A stretch of DNA of 64,000 nucleotides from Ulota crispa (Eukaryota; Streptophyta; Bryopsida; Orthotrichales; Orthotrichaceae), in NCBI GenBank assembly GCA_963920765.1, contig OY987249.1:7254817-7318816 (forward strand), read 5' to 3'. The translations under genes and the position numbers were made by a program. Shown piece by piece: positions 1-11,815 of the stretch (its first letter is position 1; every line of letters begins with the position of its first letter). The notes under the pieces were generated by a model. The model made no database searches and was not told the origin of the DNA. It saw only the letters and a program-made list of their open reading frames with translations.

Positions 1-84
1 AAAAACCCCGCTTGGGGGAAAAAACAAGGCACGACCCTAGACGGCATTTTGGTTTTATTTGTGCATGCACCGGATATTATCTAG

Positions 85-632
85 GCAAAGTATCAAAAAC
101 GCCCCTCACTCCTTTCCACGCTTCTTTCAAAATATCAAATACACCTCTATTTTTTGAAATATCAAAAACATCCCTGATTTTGTGTAAGAGCATCAGTAAT
201 ATCCCTAAATATCTTTGAAAATTTCTAATACCCTTAGTTTTCTTGTACCTCTTTGGTGCATTTTTTTGTAAATGTTGGGATGACAATGAAAATTACAAAA
301 ATTAGATGCAAGTTGAATGTAAGTCAAATCTTGGAAGCAAGCTCTTCAAGCTTTATATAGGGTTTTTGCATTTAAGTTTATTGTGGCCAAAGCCATTGGA
401 TTGACTAAACAACAAGCTTTTCTTTGGGAGTGTCGTTGGTGCAAATGTGATTTACAAGAATTTCAATAAAGAAGCACAAGAAAACAAAGGGTATTAGATG
501 TTTTCAAAAATAACTAGGGGTATAATTGATATTCTAACAAAAAAACCAAGGATATTTTTGACATTTTAAATAATATAGAGGTATGTTTGATATTTTGAAA
601 GAATTGAGGGGCATTTTTTATGTTTTCCCTAT
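85..632. repeat. Foldback element with long imperfect inverted arms
   Basis: The left arm (about 85-256) is the imperfect reverse complement of the right arm (about 473-631), with a spacer of about 215 bp. Each arm is itself made of degenerate units of about 33 bp built around the pattern AATATCAAAAACATCCCT, so the element looks like inverted blocks of a short tandem repeat. The palindrome at 23,263-23,567 has arms of the same style. No coding sequence is seen. It is probably a non-autonomous foldback-type element of unknown superfamily. Confidence 0.6.
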
Positions 633-660
633 TATCTATATACCTACATTAATTATAACT

Positions 661-1218
661 ACACTAAATAGTGCATTTAAGTTGCCTCAACAATTAGGTT
701 GCCTTATCTTGAAAAGTTGCCTCATGGCTCTTTACTTGACCATTTGGAGGTGCATGCAACTCTTTAAACATTAGGATTTCACATGATTTAAAACATGAAC
801 ATTGCTCATTTGTTTTTTGCGGCTTTAACACCATATTAGGTAAATTGGGAAAAACAAGAGTCCCATTTTGTACTCCACCTTAAACCCAAAAAGTTACCTT
901 AAACCAGATTTGAAGGTATCAAATTCAATTTGAGCCATTAAGATTTTTTCCCTCCCAAATTCCTCCTCTCAAGTGAGGGCACAAGTACCCAAAAAAATGC
1001 TGGAACTTGGATTAAGGTGATCACCTTAGTCCTTCAAAAGTTCCAAAATGTACTGCTTTTCCCAATTTACCTAATATGGTGTTCTTTATTTTTGTGCTAG
1101 GCCCTTAAAAAACTATTTATTATAGTAATTATTGTTGTAAAATATTGTATAACTAGTAAGTATTCATGTAGATGTCAAGAAATTAGTGTGCGGCAACCTA
1201 AATGCATTATTTAGTGTA
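661..1218 (-). mobile_element. MITE family A copy 1, interrupted by a family B element
   Basis: The ends carry the family A terminal inverted repeat, about 27 bp of the type TACACCAAATAGTGCATTTA followed by GGTTGCC, and its reverse complement. Diagnostic interior blocks (GAGTTGCATGC and TCAAGAAATTAGTG in reverse orientation) are shared with copies near 2.6, 7.0, 30.0, 41.7-42.6 and 63.0 kb. The copy is split at about 829 by a family B element. No coding capacity is seen. Confidence 0.7.
829..1082. mobile_element. MITE family B copy 1, nested in family A
   Basis: The inverted ends read AACACCATATTAGGTAAATT and, at the other end, AATTTACCTAATATGGTGTT. CTTT on both sides is a likely 4-bp target duplication. 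Removing the insert and one CTTT restores the expected family A interior (GCGGCTTTATTTTT). A second copy lies at 46,119-46,376. Confidence 0.7.
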
Positions 1219-2643
1219 GGAAGTTTCTAAAAAAATCTCATTTTATCCAGCTCGTTCAAATTTTAACCGATTTTTGAAATTTCACTTGTCTAACTTTTTA
1301 TTATTATTTTTGGATCTCCCCGCTCATTGCCTTTTACTATAGAATATAGTTTTTTTTGGTTGAGGTACTAAAGAAGTGACACTAAAAACGAATATTTGTG
1401 ACTAGGACTCTACCAAACAATTAATTGGATAAGCCTAGTACATCTCAGGAGGATGAGGTGCTTCAGCCATGCAAAGGACTGCTCGGATACACGTGGAGGA
1501 TTTAGTGGTTTTTTCATCTCAATAATGCTAAGTTGCCTGAAGCTGACAATGAAGGTTTCATCATGGAGTACTTCAGTTTTGATCAGCATTTTGTACCTTG
1601 AGGAACATGACCTTTGAGAACATGACAAAAAAATTTAACTTAGTGTGAGTTCTCCTTCAAATTGATTCTGCTATGTCCTTATACAGCTGGCAGGTCAGAA
1701 AGAGAGTGAGGATTGAGTAACGGCTTAGCCTTGGGCCCACCTCGCTACTCACGTGGCCACGTGGCATGCTTAAGCATAGCGAAGTAAGTTGCCTCCCCAT
1801 CCAGTATTGCAGTTTGCACAGTGCCTCGTGGCGCACGGAGATTTCGATGCCGAATTTACTGCCCAGACAGGATCCCAGATTCGTACTCAATTGTCGCCCA
1901 GGGTTTTCTTTTTCTTTTTCATTGCCAATGAAAAAGTTTGGGCCCTCCCTCCAAGCCAGAGCCCCCTCCAAAGTCCCAAAAAGATCCCAAATATGTATTT
2001 GTTGTAACAAACAAATCACTAATCCCCTATTTCTGCCAGCTTTTTGAGTTCATTGTAACTGTGAAAGTTATATTGTTATCCCAACTGGACAAAATTATGG
2101 GTACAAATGTAGAATGGAATTATGAATTCTATTTCATTCTATTTGAATAGATGAGTGAAGTACTTGGATAATACTTAGTGAGTACACTTACATATTTTAT
2201 GAGTGCAAGGATTGTTGTATTGTTTTGGATTGTGCATGTGGCTAAGTTCCTTCATGCAAGATAGCAATAGATATGAGCGATTTTTCTTGTACTCACTGTA
2301 GCATGCCTAGCCCCCAAATAAGAACTTGCTTTGTCAAATATTGGGAGCCAGCAGGTAAGGAAAATTTGGATAGAAATAAATAACATCCACAACATGTGCA
2401 CATCTATCTATAAATTATATTGATGTTAGAGAATTTCATCCAAAATAAGGCAAATTTGGCGTTTGCTGAGGGAGGGATTTGACAATTTCATCCATTTTTC
2501 CATCAAATTTTTCTAGTCGGTAACGATAGCCAGTGACAAATTGAGGTAAGCTTTAGGCAAAAAAAATTCAGAACAAATAACCCTTTTATCACCCCTTCTA
2601 CTGTGGAGCCATTGTCCACACCCCCAACTCCACAAGCCCTAAG
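1219..2643. other. Intergenic; no supported gene
   Basis: I see no gene. The only compositional island is 1,740-1,990, which is richer in GC and holds two G-boxes (CACGTG at 1,750 and 1,758). It looks like promoter or leader DNA, but no convincing coding exon follows on either strand. Confidence 0.5.
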
Positions 2644-2932
2644 CTAAATAATGCATTTAGGTTGCCTCCACTAATTTTTTGACATTTTACACTATAATAT
2701 TTACTAGTGCTATAGTAATTTTCATCAAAAAATTCTTGCAATAAATTGCTTGAATCTTTTCAAGGGCTTGGCAACAATGATAAAGTTGCAAAAATACAAA
2801 CTAGTGGTGTTTAGGTTGTAAACCATGTTAAATTCTTACATTTAAAGAGTTGCATGCGCCTCCAAGTGGTTAAGCAATGAGTCATGAGGTAACTTTTCAA
2901 GGTAAGGGAATTTAATTGTTAAGGCAACCTAA
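2644..2932 (+). mobile_element. MITE family A copy 2
   Basis: It starts with the family A end (AATGCATTTAGGTTGCC) and finishes with GGCAACCTAA. The interior carries the shared GAGTTGCATGC and GTCATGAGGTAAC blocks. Its 3' end is cut at CTAA by the 4-kb element that begins at 2,933. Confidence 0.7.
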
Positions 2933-3894
2933 GGTAGGAGCACCCATAAGCGTCAGTGTCCCCATAACCATCACTTCTGAAATCTTGAAAAATCTGTGGA
3001 AGTAAATAGATGTAATGACAAGAATGTACAACATGTGAACATGAATTCTTAAAAGTGGTTATGGGTGTGTGAGTGCTCAAACCTCCCCCTCAAGAAGTAA
3101 GTGCAAGCACAACCGGGTTCTAACAAAACTGGAAAATGAATTATAATGGCAAGAGGGTGGGTTTGGTTGTAGATTTCCAACTAAAGATGCCTTCCAAGCA
3201 ATGGATATTTACTAACAAGTCTACAACATACGATGATGAACAAAGAAGAGAATAATCTACTTAGTATATCACATGCCGGTGAAGCGGTCAAGTGAAATGG
3301 GGGAGTAAGTAATCATACCTTGTCATGGTGTCCAACATGCCCCATGGCTTGGTCATGAGCGGCTTCCATTTGGCGCAAGTGGACCGAACGCGACGTGGCT
3401 TTACTCTAAGGACGAATAATCACAACACTCTAGTGGGTTGTTAAATTAACCCTTCTTAATGGCCCGGTTTAGGTAATTATCTTGTGACGAATAATCACAA
3501 CATAAATCGGCCTTTAGCCATACTGTTTGAGGATTACACTAATCCTTGGGTCAGCCACAATTGTACTCCGGATGCCAAAGATTATCTCCTTACTTGGTCA
3601 ATGGTCAAAATATGACGGATTTGACTTTACTCGCTTACTATGACGCAACGTATCGCCTCCAAATGACAAGGATCCCTTGTGCTTCAAAGTAAGGAGTATT
3701 TTACTTAGGCTAAGCCAAAGGTTTGGCAACGGCAATTAAGGCCGTGATTAAATAATGAAAAAAATCAAAAAAAATGGAAGGTTGGACCTTTGGCCCTGGC
3801 AAGGTCGGCAGGTTGAGGGAGTGGGGGTTGTTGACCAAGGAGCGGCAGCAGAGGACCAGCGGAGAGGGTCGGGTATTAGCGGCGGCTTGCCGTG

Positions 3895-5230
3895 ACTGTT
3901 AACTGTGTGGGATGCGACGCAGTCGCCGTGACTATTGGCTGTGTGGGAGGCAAAGCAGTCGCCAACTGCTGGCTGCGTGGGAATGTGAAGCAGCTTCGAC
4001 TGCTAGGATGTGTGGAATGTGAGCAGCTTCGATTGCTGGGATGCATGGGAATGTGAGCAGCTGCCGATTGCTGGGGTGACAAGGGCCGAGGCAAGGAGCG
4101 TCCAAGCCGGCTATGGCTCAAAGGAATCAGCAGTTGATGAGATCTAGACTGATGGAATTCATGAGCTTGAGAGAACCAGCAGCTAGCTAGGAAGCTAGAC
4201 AAATGGGTTTGTGAGCTTGATGTGGCTAGCAATTGACGGGGAAACTAGACCGATGGAATTCGTGAGCTTGGGAGACTAGTAGATGGGATTCGTGAGCTTG
4301 AGAGACTAGCAATTGACGGGGGCTAGACTAATGGAATTCGTAAGCTTGGGGGGGAACTAGCAGCTAACAAGGAAGCTAAACAGATGGGTTTGTGAGCTCG
4401 ATGGGTTCGTGAGCTTGATAAGGCTAGCAGCTGATGGGGAAACTAGATTGATGAAATTGTGAGCTCAGAGGGGAACTAGCAGCTAACGGGGAAGCTAGAC
4501 AGATGGGTTCGTGAGCTCGATGAGGCTAGCAACTGGCGGGGAAACTAGGCTGATGGAATTGTGAGCTCGAGGGGAGCTAGGAGCTAGCTGGGAGCTAGAC
4601 TGATGGAATTGTGAGCTCCGAGGGAACTGTAGCTGGCTGGGAAGCTAGATAGATGGGATTCATGAGCTCGAGGGGCTAGCAGCTGATGGGAAGCTAGATA
4701 AATGGAAATTCGTGAGCTCGAGAGAACTGGCAGCTAATGGGAGGCTAGACTGATGGAATCGTGAGTTCAAGGGGCTAGCAACTGATGGAAAGCTAGGCAG
4801 ATGGATTTGTGAGCTTGAGAGACTAGCAACTGACAGGGAACTAGGCTGATGGGATTGTGAGCTCGAAGGAACCGCAGCTAGCTGGAAAAAGCTAGATAGA
4901 GGGGGTCGTGAGTTTGAGGGAACTAGCACCTGATGGGAAGCTAGACAGATGGAAATGAGAGCTCGAGGGAACTAGCAGCTGATGGGAAGCTAGACAGATG
5001 GAAATGAGAACTCGAGGGAACCAGCAGCTGATGGAAAGCTAAACAAATGGAAATGAGAGCTCAAAGGAACCTGCAGCTGGCTGGAAGTTAGACAGAGGGA
5101 GTTGTAAGCTTGAGGGAACCAGCAGCTGATGGGAAGCTAGACAGATGGAAATGAGAGCTCGAGGGAACCAGCGCTAGCAAGGAGCTAGATGGAGGGGGTC
5201 GTGAGCTTGAAGGAACTAGTAACTGCCTTG
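3895..5230. repeat. Degenerate tandem array, about 50-bp unit
   Basis: About 25 diverged units are built on GCTAGACAGATGGAAATGAG plus a GAGCTCGAGGGAACTAGCAG block, with AGCTAG motifs throughout. Divergence is higher towards the left. Open frames on the minus strand here are serine/proline-rich translations of the repeat and are not treated as genes. The array lies wholly inside the family C element. Confidence 0.75.
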
Positions 5231-6932
5231 GCCTTGCAACCGCTGTTTGGTGAGATTCTGGTGGAGGTACTAGTTACCAACCAGATGCAAACTCACAAGC
5301 GTGGCAAGCCACTAGCTAAGGGAGTTTGGGCGGTTGAGTGACGTTTCAAAGAGTCTCAAAGGAATCGAGAGAGTTGGCCGAAGTTAAGCTTAAAGGATTC
5401 TAGTGGGGCTGTTAGCAGGGCTTGTTTTGATAAGGTGGTGGTGTTCTAGTAGTGAAATGGTAAGCTACAAAGGTATAGGGCTCTAGTATCCTAATGGTAA
5501 ACTCTAGGGGTAGCTAATGATCACAAAGACTGACCAAGACTTCTAGGAAGGGTGGAGAAGCGGCATCGCCAGTCATAGTCCAACTTCCTAAGGGTTAGTA
5601 GGACACTTACAATGGGCACTTCAACTACTAAACTCTCCTACTAACTTGAAGGGTTCAATCCTTCTAAGCCTAAAAAAAGCCTCAAAACACATGTGAAGAG
5701 GGGAGTGATAAGTGGCCAAGGAGTGTTGACAAATGGTGGTGGTGGTAACAAGTGATGGTGTGGGAGGAGGTGGGCCTCCCTTTATACTTTTGAGGGAGGA
5801 CACCTTGGCCCTCTATCTAGGAGATTCATAGATCCCTTGAAATCTACCTAAAATCTAAGAAAACTCAAAAATGGATGAAATCTAGATGAATTTGTCATGA
5901 CTTTTGGAGCGTAGCTCCAAACAACAAACAAATGGTGGCATTGGATTCTTTGGACCCAAAATAGCCAGTTATGGTTGTTCACACTCCCAATTCCAAGCTA
6001 CAAGACGTCGGGAAACTTGAATGAAGGGTTAGGGGTGAATGGATGAAAAACTCAAAATTGGAAATTCATCCCCAATTGAGAAATTGACTTCCCAAGGTCT
6101 TCCAACATTGTTAGGGGAGCCGGGAAACACTCCTCACTTCCATCAATTAGGCTCCAAATGGATACAATCTTGAAATTGGATGTCGAGCGTCTTTTTGAAA
6201 CTGGATGGATGTTGCTGTTCGAGGTCTTGCCGCTATCGAAACGACTTGAAACTTGGAGGATCTTCATGAATCCTTGGGAAACTCTTCCATGAATTTTGGT
6301 GGCATTTTATTGCTATTTTTCAACCTCCTTTGATCAGGGTCGACTAGTAGCCTAGTAGGGTTAACTACTTGGAATCACGCTCTTTGAAAAGCGGAAGGTC
6401 TTGGGAACCTTGGGTATAAATGCACCCAACTAATAATGTGACTTGGACTAGGTGATGTGGCCCTTGGCCATGGCATGGCTAATCTACTCCTAAACTAACC
6501 CTCTATAATTAGGTTAGTGGGGACTTTTGGAGGGGATCCCAAGCCCCTAGTGACTAAATCTAAACTAACCCTCCCTAATTAGGCTAATGGAGACTTTTGG
6601 AGGGGATCCCAAGCCCCTTGTATGTGTGTCGCTCAAATTGACCAAAAACCACTAAATCTCACTAAATCTCTCCTAATGACCTACCAAGTGGAGTAGGGTA
6701 AATGGCGTACCGCTAACCATTTGGTCTAACTAATCCAAATCAACATAAATGGCTATTCCACTTATATTAATGTAATTTTGAAGCTAAGTGAAATGAAAAA
6801 TGAATTCAAGACTTCTGGTGCTGAATCTAGGACTCACAAGGTGCAATGGCAGTTTGCGCTTTAAAAATTCATAGCTTATTCTCACAATATCCAATAATAC
6901 ATTTGAAAGTGCAAAATCATTTTTTTCCTGTT
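5231..6932. other. Interior of family C element; no gene seen
   Basis: The sequence is non-repetitive apart from a direct duplication of about 70 bp (about 6,480-6,540 and 6,558-6,618, both ending in GGAGGGGATCCCAAGCCCC). Short open frames show no recognisable domain. Confidence 0.5.
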
Positions 6933-7037
6933 CCTAATAGGATCCTATAATTTGCTAGTTGTTTATTGATAGTCATCATGTTCAAAACCCTTAGTTTGAC
7001 GTTTATGGGTGCTCCTACCTTAAATGCATTATTTAGT

Positions 7038-7340
7038 GTACACTAAATGTTGCATTAGGATAGCCCCACACTAATTTTATGACATTTTATACTATATAAA
7101 TAATTACTAATACTACAATAATTCTCATTAATTGTTATTACAACAAACATATTTTAAAAGACAAGATAACAACAAGAAAGCTACAAAAAAACAAATTAGC
7201 CACATCTAGGTTGTAAACCGCATGAAATCGTAATATTTAGAGAGTTGCATACTCCTCCAAGTGGCCAAGCAATTAGTTATGAGGTACCTTTTTAGGATAA
7301 GGTAACCTAATTGTTGAGACAACCTAAATGCAATTTAACT
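7038..7340 (+). mobile_element. MITE family A copy 3
   Basis: It carries family A ends and interior blocks (GACATTTTATACTATA, GAGTTGCATACTCC). It sits directly to the right of the family C insertion. Together with copy 2 it appears to have formed a tandem pair before that insertion. Confidence 0.7.
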
Positions 7341-7878
7341 GCAGTTTGCAAGATTTGTTGATTTGTAAAGGACAAAAAGAATGGTAGAAAAAACGGCTTT
7401 GAATAAGTTATGTTATTTGGTGGGTTTGGTTCCCAAGTTGAGTTTTCATTTTTTTTGTTAGAATAAATCATCACATACTTGGTGTCAAAGTTTTCAAAAA
7501 ATGTTGTTTTGTAAGTATTACAAGCAAATTGAGACGTAAGTTTGTAGTCCAAATATTTAGCCTCTCAGGCCAACGATATTTTGAAAATTTGTTCGGAAAC
7601 ACCCACTTACTTGACTGTCACTAGTTTGCAATTTCAAACTTCGGCTGGAAAGTAAGATCTAAATGCATGAGAAACCTAAAAAGATTCATGTCGAGAGGTG
7701 CAAAATAATGCAAGCATGTGCTGTCTTCAGCAAATGAACAAGGAAAGCGACAAGGGATCAACATTGATAAGCAAAATCAATGCTTTTCTCTGATGAAAAG
7801 GGGTTGAGAGAAAATCAGAGTTTGATGAGAAATCTACTGCTTTGAAAGGCCTTTTGAAACCCCCTTATAGTTGCATGT
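7341..7878. other. Intergenic; nothing recognised
   Basis: AT-rich sequence with no supported gene or repeat structure. Confidence 0.4.
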
Positions 7879-8112
7879 GGTCCTTTTCTGTGATCCATTT
7901 CTATGGTCCTTTTCTGTGATCCATTTCTAAGGTCCTTTTCTGTGATCCATTTCTAAGGTCCTTTTCTGTGATCCATTTCTATGGTCCTTTTCTGTGATCC
8001 ATTTCTATGGTCCTTTTCTGTGATCCATTTCTATGGTCCTTTTCTGTGATCCATTTCTATGGTCCTTTTCTGTGATCCATTTCTATGGTCCTTTTCTGTA
8101 ATTCATTTCTAT
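7879..8112. repeat. 26-bp minisatellite, 9 copies
   Basis: Nine nearly identical units begin with GGTCCTTTTCTGTGATCCAT at exactly 26-bp spacing (7,879, 7,905, 7,931 and so on to 8,087). A decayed tenth unit follows. Variation is almost limited to one base (T or A after CTA), which points to recent expansion. Confidence 0.95.
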
Positions 8113-8713
8113 AGTCCCTTTCTGAATGTGAGAGCAAGGGTACACCTTGTATTCTTGTGGTGCTGTAGCATCGTGTTTCAATTCAGTCAACATCTCACCA
8201 CAGTCCGGGAAGTTATATGCGAAAATCGGTGCATTTCCTAGTTTTTTACAAGGATTGGCAATTATTTTTTTCAATTGGGAGCTGCCTACTGCTCATTTTT
8301 TTCTCAGTATAAATCTGTCATATTTGTTTACCAATTAGCAATTGCCCAAGTGTTTAAAGTTCTCCTCAGCATATTTCCAAAATGTGATGTGTATGATCAG
8401 ATTTGTTTTTCTCCTATGTGACACTTTCAAAAGGGATCATGCTTAATTTAGTATTCTTTAATCTAATGTCCTTAGCAAGAGTTGAATTTGGCCAAACCCT
8501 CACCTTCTTGGGGCCAAGGATGTTGTCTAAAAATGCGAGGATCCAAAAGAGGGTCCATGCATTTTTTAGAGGTTGGTTAGTACAACAAAGTAATACATAT
8601 GATTAAACCCAACTCACTACTTGAGAATCAAGTAAGTTAAACAAACATGAAATATTACTTGGACTCAAGTCAACTAAGAAATTTGAGTAACTTAAAGGAT
8701 TAGCATACAAAAA
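8113..8713. other. Intergenic; nothing recognised
   Basis: Short open frames on both strands overlap the minisatellite or AT-rich DNA and have no domain signature. Confidence 0.4.
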
Positions 8714-9629
8714 TTAACCCCTAAAGGACCAAGGAGCCCACTTTGGGCTTTATGAGAACTTGGGCAGGCTCTATTGACTTCATAATTTGGAATTTTTTCA
8801 TAAATTTTTAAGGATGGATGCTACTCATCATAATCTACATGTGAAGCTTTATTTCATGTCATTCCGATAAGTAATGCAAAAGTTAGAAGGTTTTCAATTT
8901 CAATGTCAAACCGGGCAGCAAAAAATATATTATATAGTTTTTTATATTTTTTTTATAGAATTGTATAGATTGATACCTACTCAAGAAATATTGAATCACT
9001 CAATTCCAAATAATGAGGTAAGAGTTAAAAGGAGTTTTACTTTGGGCAATGAAGGTAGAAAGAGGGTAGAAAAAACATATAAAGTTATATTTTACTCTCA
9101 ATTTTGAAAATTTTCCAATGAAACTAAAAAAGAAAGTTACTAATTGTCTATTAGAGCATTTTCACCATTGGGATTAACAATTTTCAAATTCTTCCAAAAT
9201 TTATTAGCATATTAGTTATATCTTTCATTCATCAATACCTTTCACTTTACAATTTTTATAAAAATGAATCCAAAATTTTTTTTGGTTAAATTTTTTATAT
9301 ATGCTTTCAACCCATTTTCCAACATATTGCCAAAACTGCACAAGAAATACAACATACATGATTTTCTCTAAAAAACTTGAAAAACAAAACTTCTCCTTCT
9401 TGAAGGACTAGAAAAGCTTACATTTTGAAGTTTGGGCACATTGATCTTGCAATTGGAGGGGATATTCATTCTAAAATTTTGAGGCAATGTACTTGTGCAA
9501 GTCAACCAAAGGATCCTACGGTTGAATTTGTTAAAAAGTAAGTTTCAATGAAGATTTTGACCTTGATTTAGGGACTAGTATTTTGAAGCAGTTTTGGGCC
9601 TTTAAACACAAAAGAATTTTAGGGGTTAA
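8714..9629. mobile_element. TTAA-flanked inverted-repeat element (about 910 bp)
   Basis: TTAA followed by CCCCTAAAGGACC opens the element, and AATTTTAGGGG followed by TTAA closes it. The matching end is short (CCCCTAAA). Size and ends resemble the better-preserved 930-bp element at 26,962-27,899. There is no coding sequence, only AT-rich interior. Confidence 0.5.
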
Positions 9630-10448
9630 TACTCACTTTCATCTGTCCACAAATGTATGGTATCATCAATGGTACAATCAAACTCCTCACTTTGTCCTTT
9701 CAAAGCAATTCTAAGCATGGTGCCTAAACTCTTGCCCCAATCTCACAATACAATCACCTGCTTTTGCAAGTCAAACTAAAACTAAAGCACAAAAAGGAGA
9801 AAATTAACTCCATGCTCCTCTCACAAAACCACTACTTTGTGCTATCTTAAGCCTTAGCTTAATTTTGATTTTAATATTTTGGTTTATTTATTTTTCTAGC
9901 AAGCTTTCCATCCTCTTGGCTTAAATCCAAAAAAACCCAGAAATGGTATATATCCTAAAAAATGGTGAGAAGGACAGCCAAATAGCCTATATTTTTTATC
10001 CTCCTTACATGATTTCCTTACATGATTTCCTAATTTATCAATTTGGGGTTGGTACCTCATCTGAAAGTTTTCTATATCACTTGAAAACTTTCAAATTTTT
10101 TTTGGCTAGGTTGTGACTAAACCTTGGCACTCCCCATGCATAGCATCACACTTGAAATCCTAGATCATTTGTTTAACAAAGTGGAGAACAAGCGTGAACA
10201 AATAATGGACAAAAAAAAAGTATGACATTTCTTGTATAAATCCCATGCCTTAGGGAAAACTTCCATGGTTGTTTGGAACTGGAAAACCCAAAAGGACAAA
10301 CAAATTTGCAATGTAAAAGTGTGTCAATGTTTGAAGTTTTTGACTTAGAGACCAACACGCAAGTTTGCCCCCTTACATTGCACTTGTGCAGCAAACGGAT
10401 CATGCTGAGTGATTCACCATGCTTGAAATTTTTTCGATTAAGTTCCTC
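9630..10448. other. Intergenic; nothing recognised
   Basis: AT-rich with no supported gene. Minor local duplication of TTACATGATTTCCT near 10,005-10,030. Confidence 0.4.
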
Positions 10449-10675
10449 TTAACCCCTGAAGGGCCCTTGGGCTCTGGAGCTCCAGTACCAAACATGATCG
10501 CCACCATCATTCAGAAGTTTGAATCAGTTAGAAATTAAGTGTTACAACCATACATAGTGAAGGGTGTATGATGGTGGGTGCATAAAAAAAATTGGAAAGC
10601 TTTCAGAGCATCTCAAATACGTCTGTACATACGGCCATACATATGGAAAGGGCTTTTGTGATATTCTGGGGTTAA
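10449..10675 (-). mobile_element. TTAA-flanked MITE (219-bp core)
   Basis: It is bounded by TTAA on both sides with CCCCTGAAGGGCCC at one end and CTGGGG at the other. The interior (GTACCAAACATGATCGC, GTGGGTGCATAAAAAAAATT, GTCTGTACATACGGCC) is the reverse complement of the MITEs at 35,559-35,853 and about 36,250-36,481, so the three are copies of one subfamily. Confidence 0.7.
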
Positions 10676-10858
10676 TTTGGTATGAAGGGTATTGTCCACC
10701 ACAAAGACAAGCATGCACAAATTTAAGCTACCATTCTAACATCAATGTTGTGAATTTGCAAAATTGATGTGCTTGTTTATTTGGGGTTGTTCTGGGATAG
10801 ATTACTATAAGATGTTGTGCTTTTGTTAATAGTACTCGTTATCATGAAGCACCTTGTC

Positions 10859-11419
10859 TTAGGGCGGCTTCACACTATGGCCGAAGGTCAAGAGGCCATC
10901 AGTCTTCACCAATTAGATTGCAAGAAATTTAGAGTCCGGCCTCTCAACCCTTCATACTAGAGGCCAAACTCCAAAGGTCATTATCCTTCAAATGTTTACG
11001 TGGCAGCACTTTATCATCCAAGATCAACGGCCTCTTGGCAATAATTTGGGTTAAGCAAAAATGGAGACCCAAACTATGGTTGAGAGTTCGTCACATTGTT
11101 TTCATAAAATGATCAAAAGTTTACAAGATCTTGGTCGTTAGATTTAGAAGGTCTAATAAATGCTATGGTTTTGGACTTTGGGCTTAGCCTTTGAAGGCTT
11201 CACACTATGACCATTCAAGTTGAAAGGCCATGGAAGCTCATTGCCAAGAGTTTGGCCTTTGGACTTGGCCTTTGGAGGCTTCACAATAAGATGGGCCAAA
11301 GCATTTAAAAACAATATTTATTACTTATTTCCAGCTCATTTTGTTGCCCTCTCACCAAAATTTGACACTCAATCCCACGACCTCTTGACTTGACCGATCA
11401 TAGTGTGAAGCAGCCCTTA
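10859..11419. mobile_element. PIF/Harbinger-like (Tourist-type) MITE
   Basis: TTA target duplications flank an element of 555 bp. Its ends read GGGCGGCTTCACACTATGGC and, in reverse complement, GGGCTGCTTCACACTATGAT. Both inverted ends continue with GTCAAGAGG. TTA duplications and G/C-rich starts are characteristic of PIF/Harbinger MITEs. Two internal copies of the GGCTTCACACTATGA motif also occur. No transposase is present. Confidence 0.8.
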
Positions 11420-11815
11420 TTGACTTACTCTAAACCAAACCAACCAAAACTTGCATAATATTATATATTCTCACATTGGAAGGGGTCTTTCATTTCGTTT
11501 TTTTTTTTTTTAAAAATAAATTAGGCATCCTTTACCACTTTGCTACGTCCCCAATTCACTCCCAATTTTTTTGCTTTTGTGATTTCTAATGTGTAAGATC
11601 AATGTCAGCATCCAAACTGTGGATAATGGATGACTTCAAACACTTACTGTACGAGTTGCATGAAAGGGATGAAGTGCATGCATGCATAGAGAACAATTTT
11701 TGTCTATTTTTCAACTATGTGGCTAATTTTTTCATTGGATGCCTCATGGTTTTTGTGCAAGGCTATAATCAATTCATGTAGAGATAGAAATAGAATCTTG
11801 CAACCATGAAGATTT
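11420..11815. other. Intergenic; nothing recognised
   Basis: AT-rich, with a run of T at about 11,500. No supported feature. Confidence 0.4.

Larger units (their letters stand above)
2933..7019. mobile_element. Family C long element (about 4.1 kb) with a satellite-like interior
   Basis: The ends are inverted: GGTAGGAGCACCCATAAGCG on the left and its near complement, closing CATAAACGTC-type in reverse, on the right (about 22 bp). The element lies exactly between two family A copies. The left flank is CCTAA and the right flank TTAAATGC, so a TAA duplication is likely because family A normally reads CCTAAATGC here. No transposase reading frame is visible; the interior is mostly degenerate tandem repeat. 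Both terminal regions (about 100-150 bp each) recur, joined, as the 315-bp element at 63,651-63,965. The TAA target hints at PIF/Harbinger, but this is inference. Confidence 0.65.

Noticed and set aside
1657-2019. 120-codon minus-strand open frame
   Set aside because: No recognisable domain, and its composition follows the surrounding GC island. Not enough to call a gene.
3876-4929. Serine/proline-rich open frames on the minus strand
   Set aside because: They are translations of the 50-bp tandem array; the composition follows the repeat and no domain is present.
2933-7019. Long element considered as an LTR retroelement
   Set aside because: The ends are inverted rather than direct, and there is no primer-binding site, polypurine tract or protein domain.
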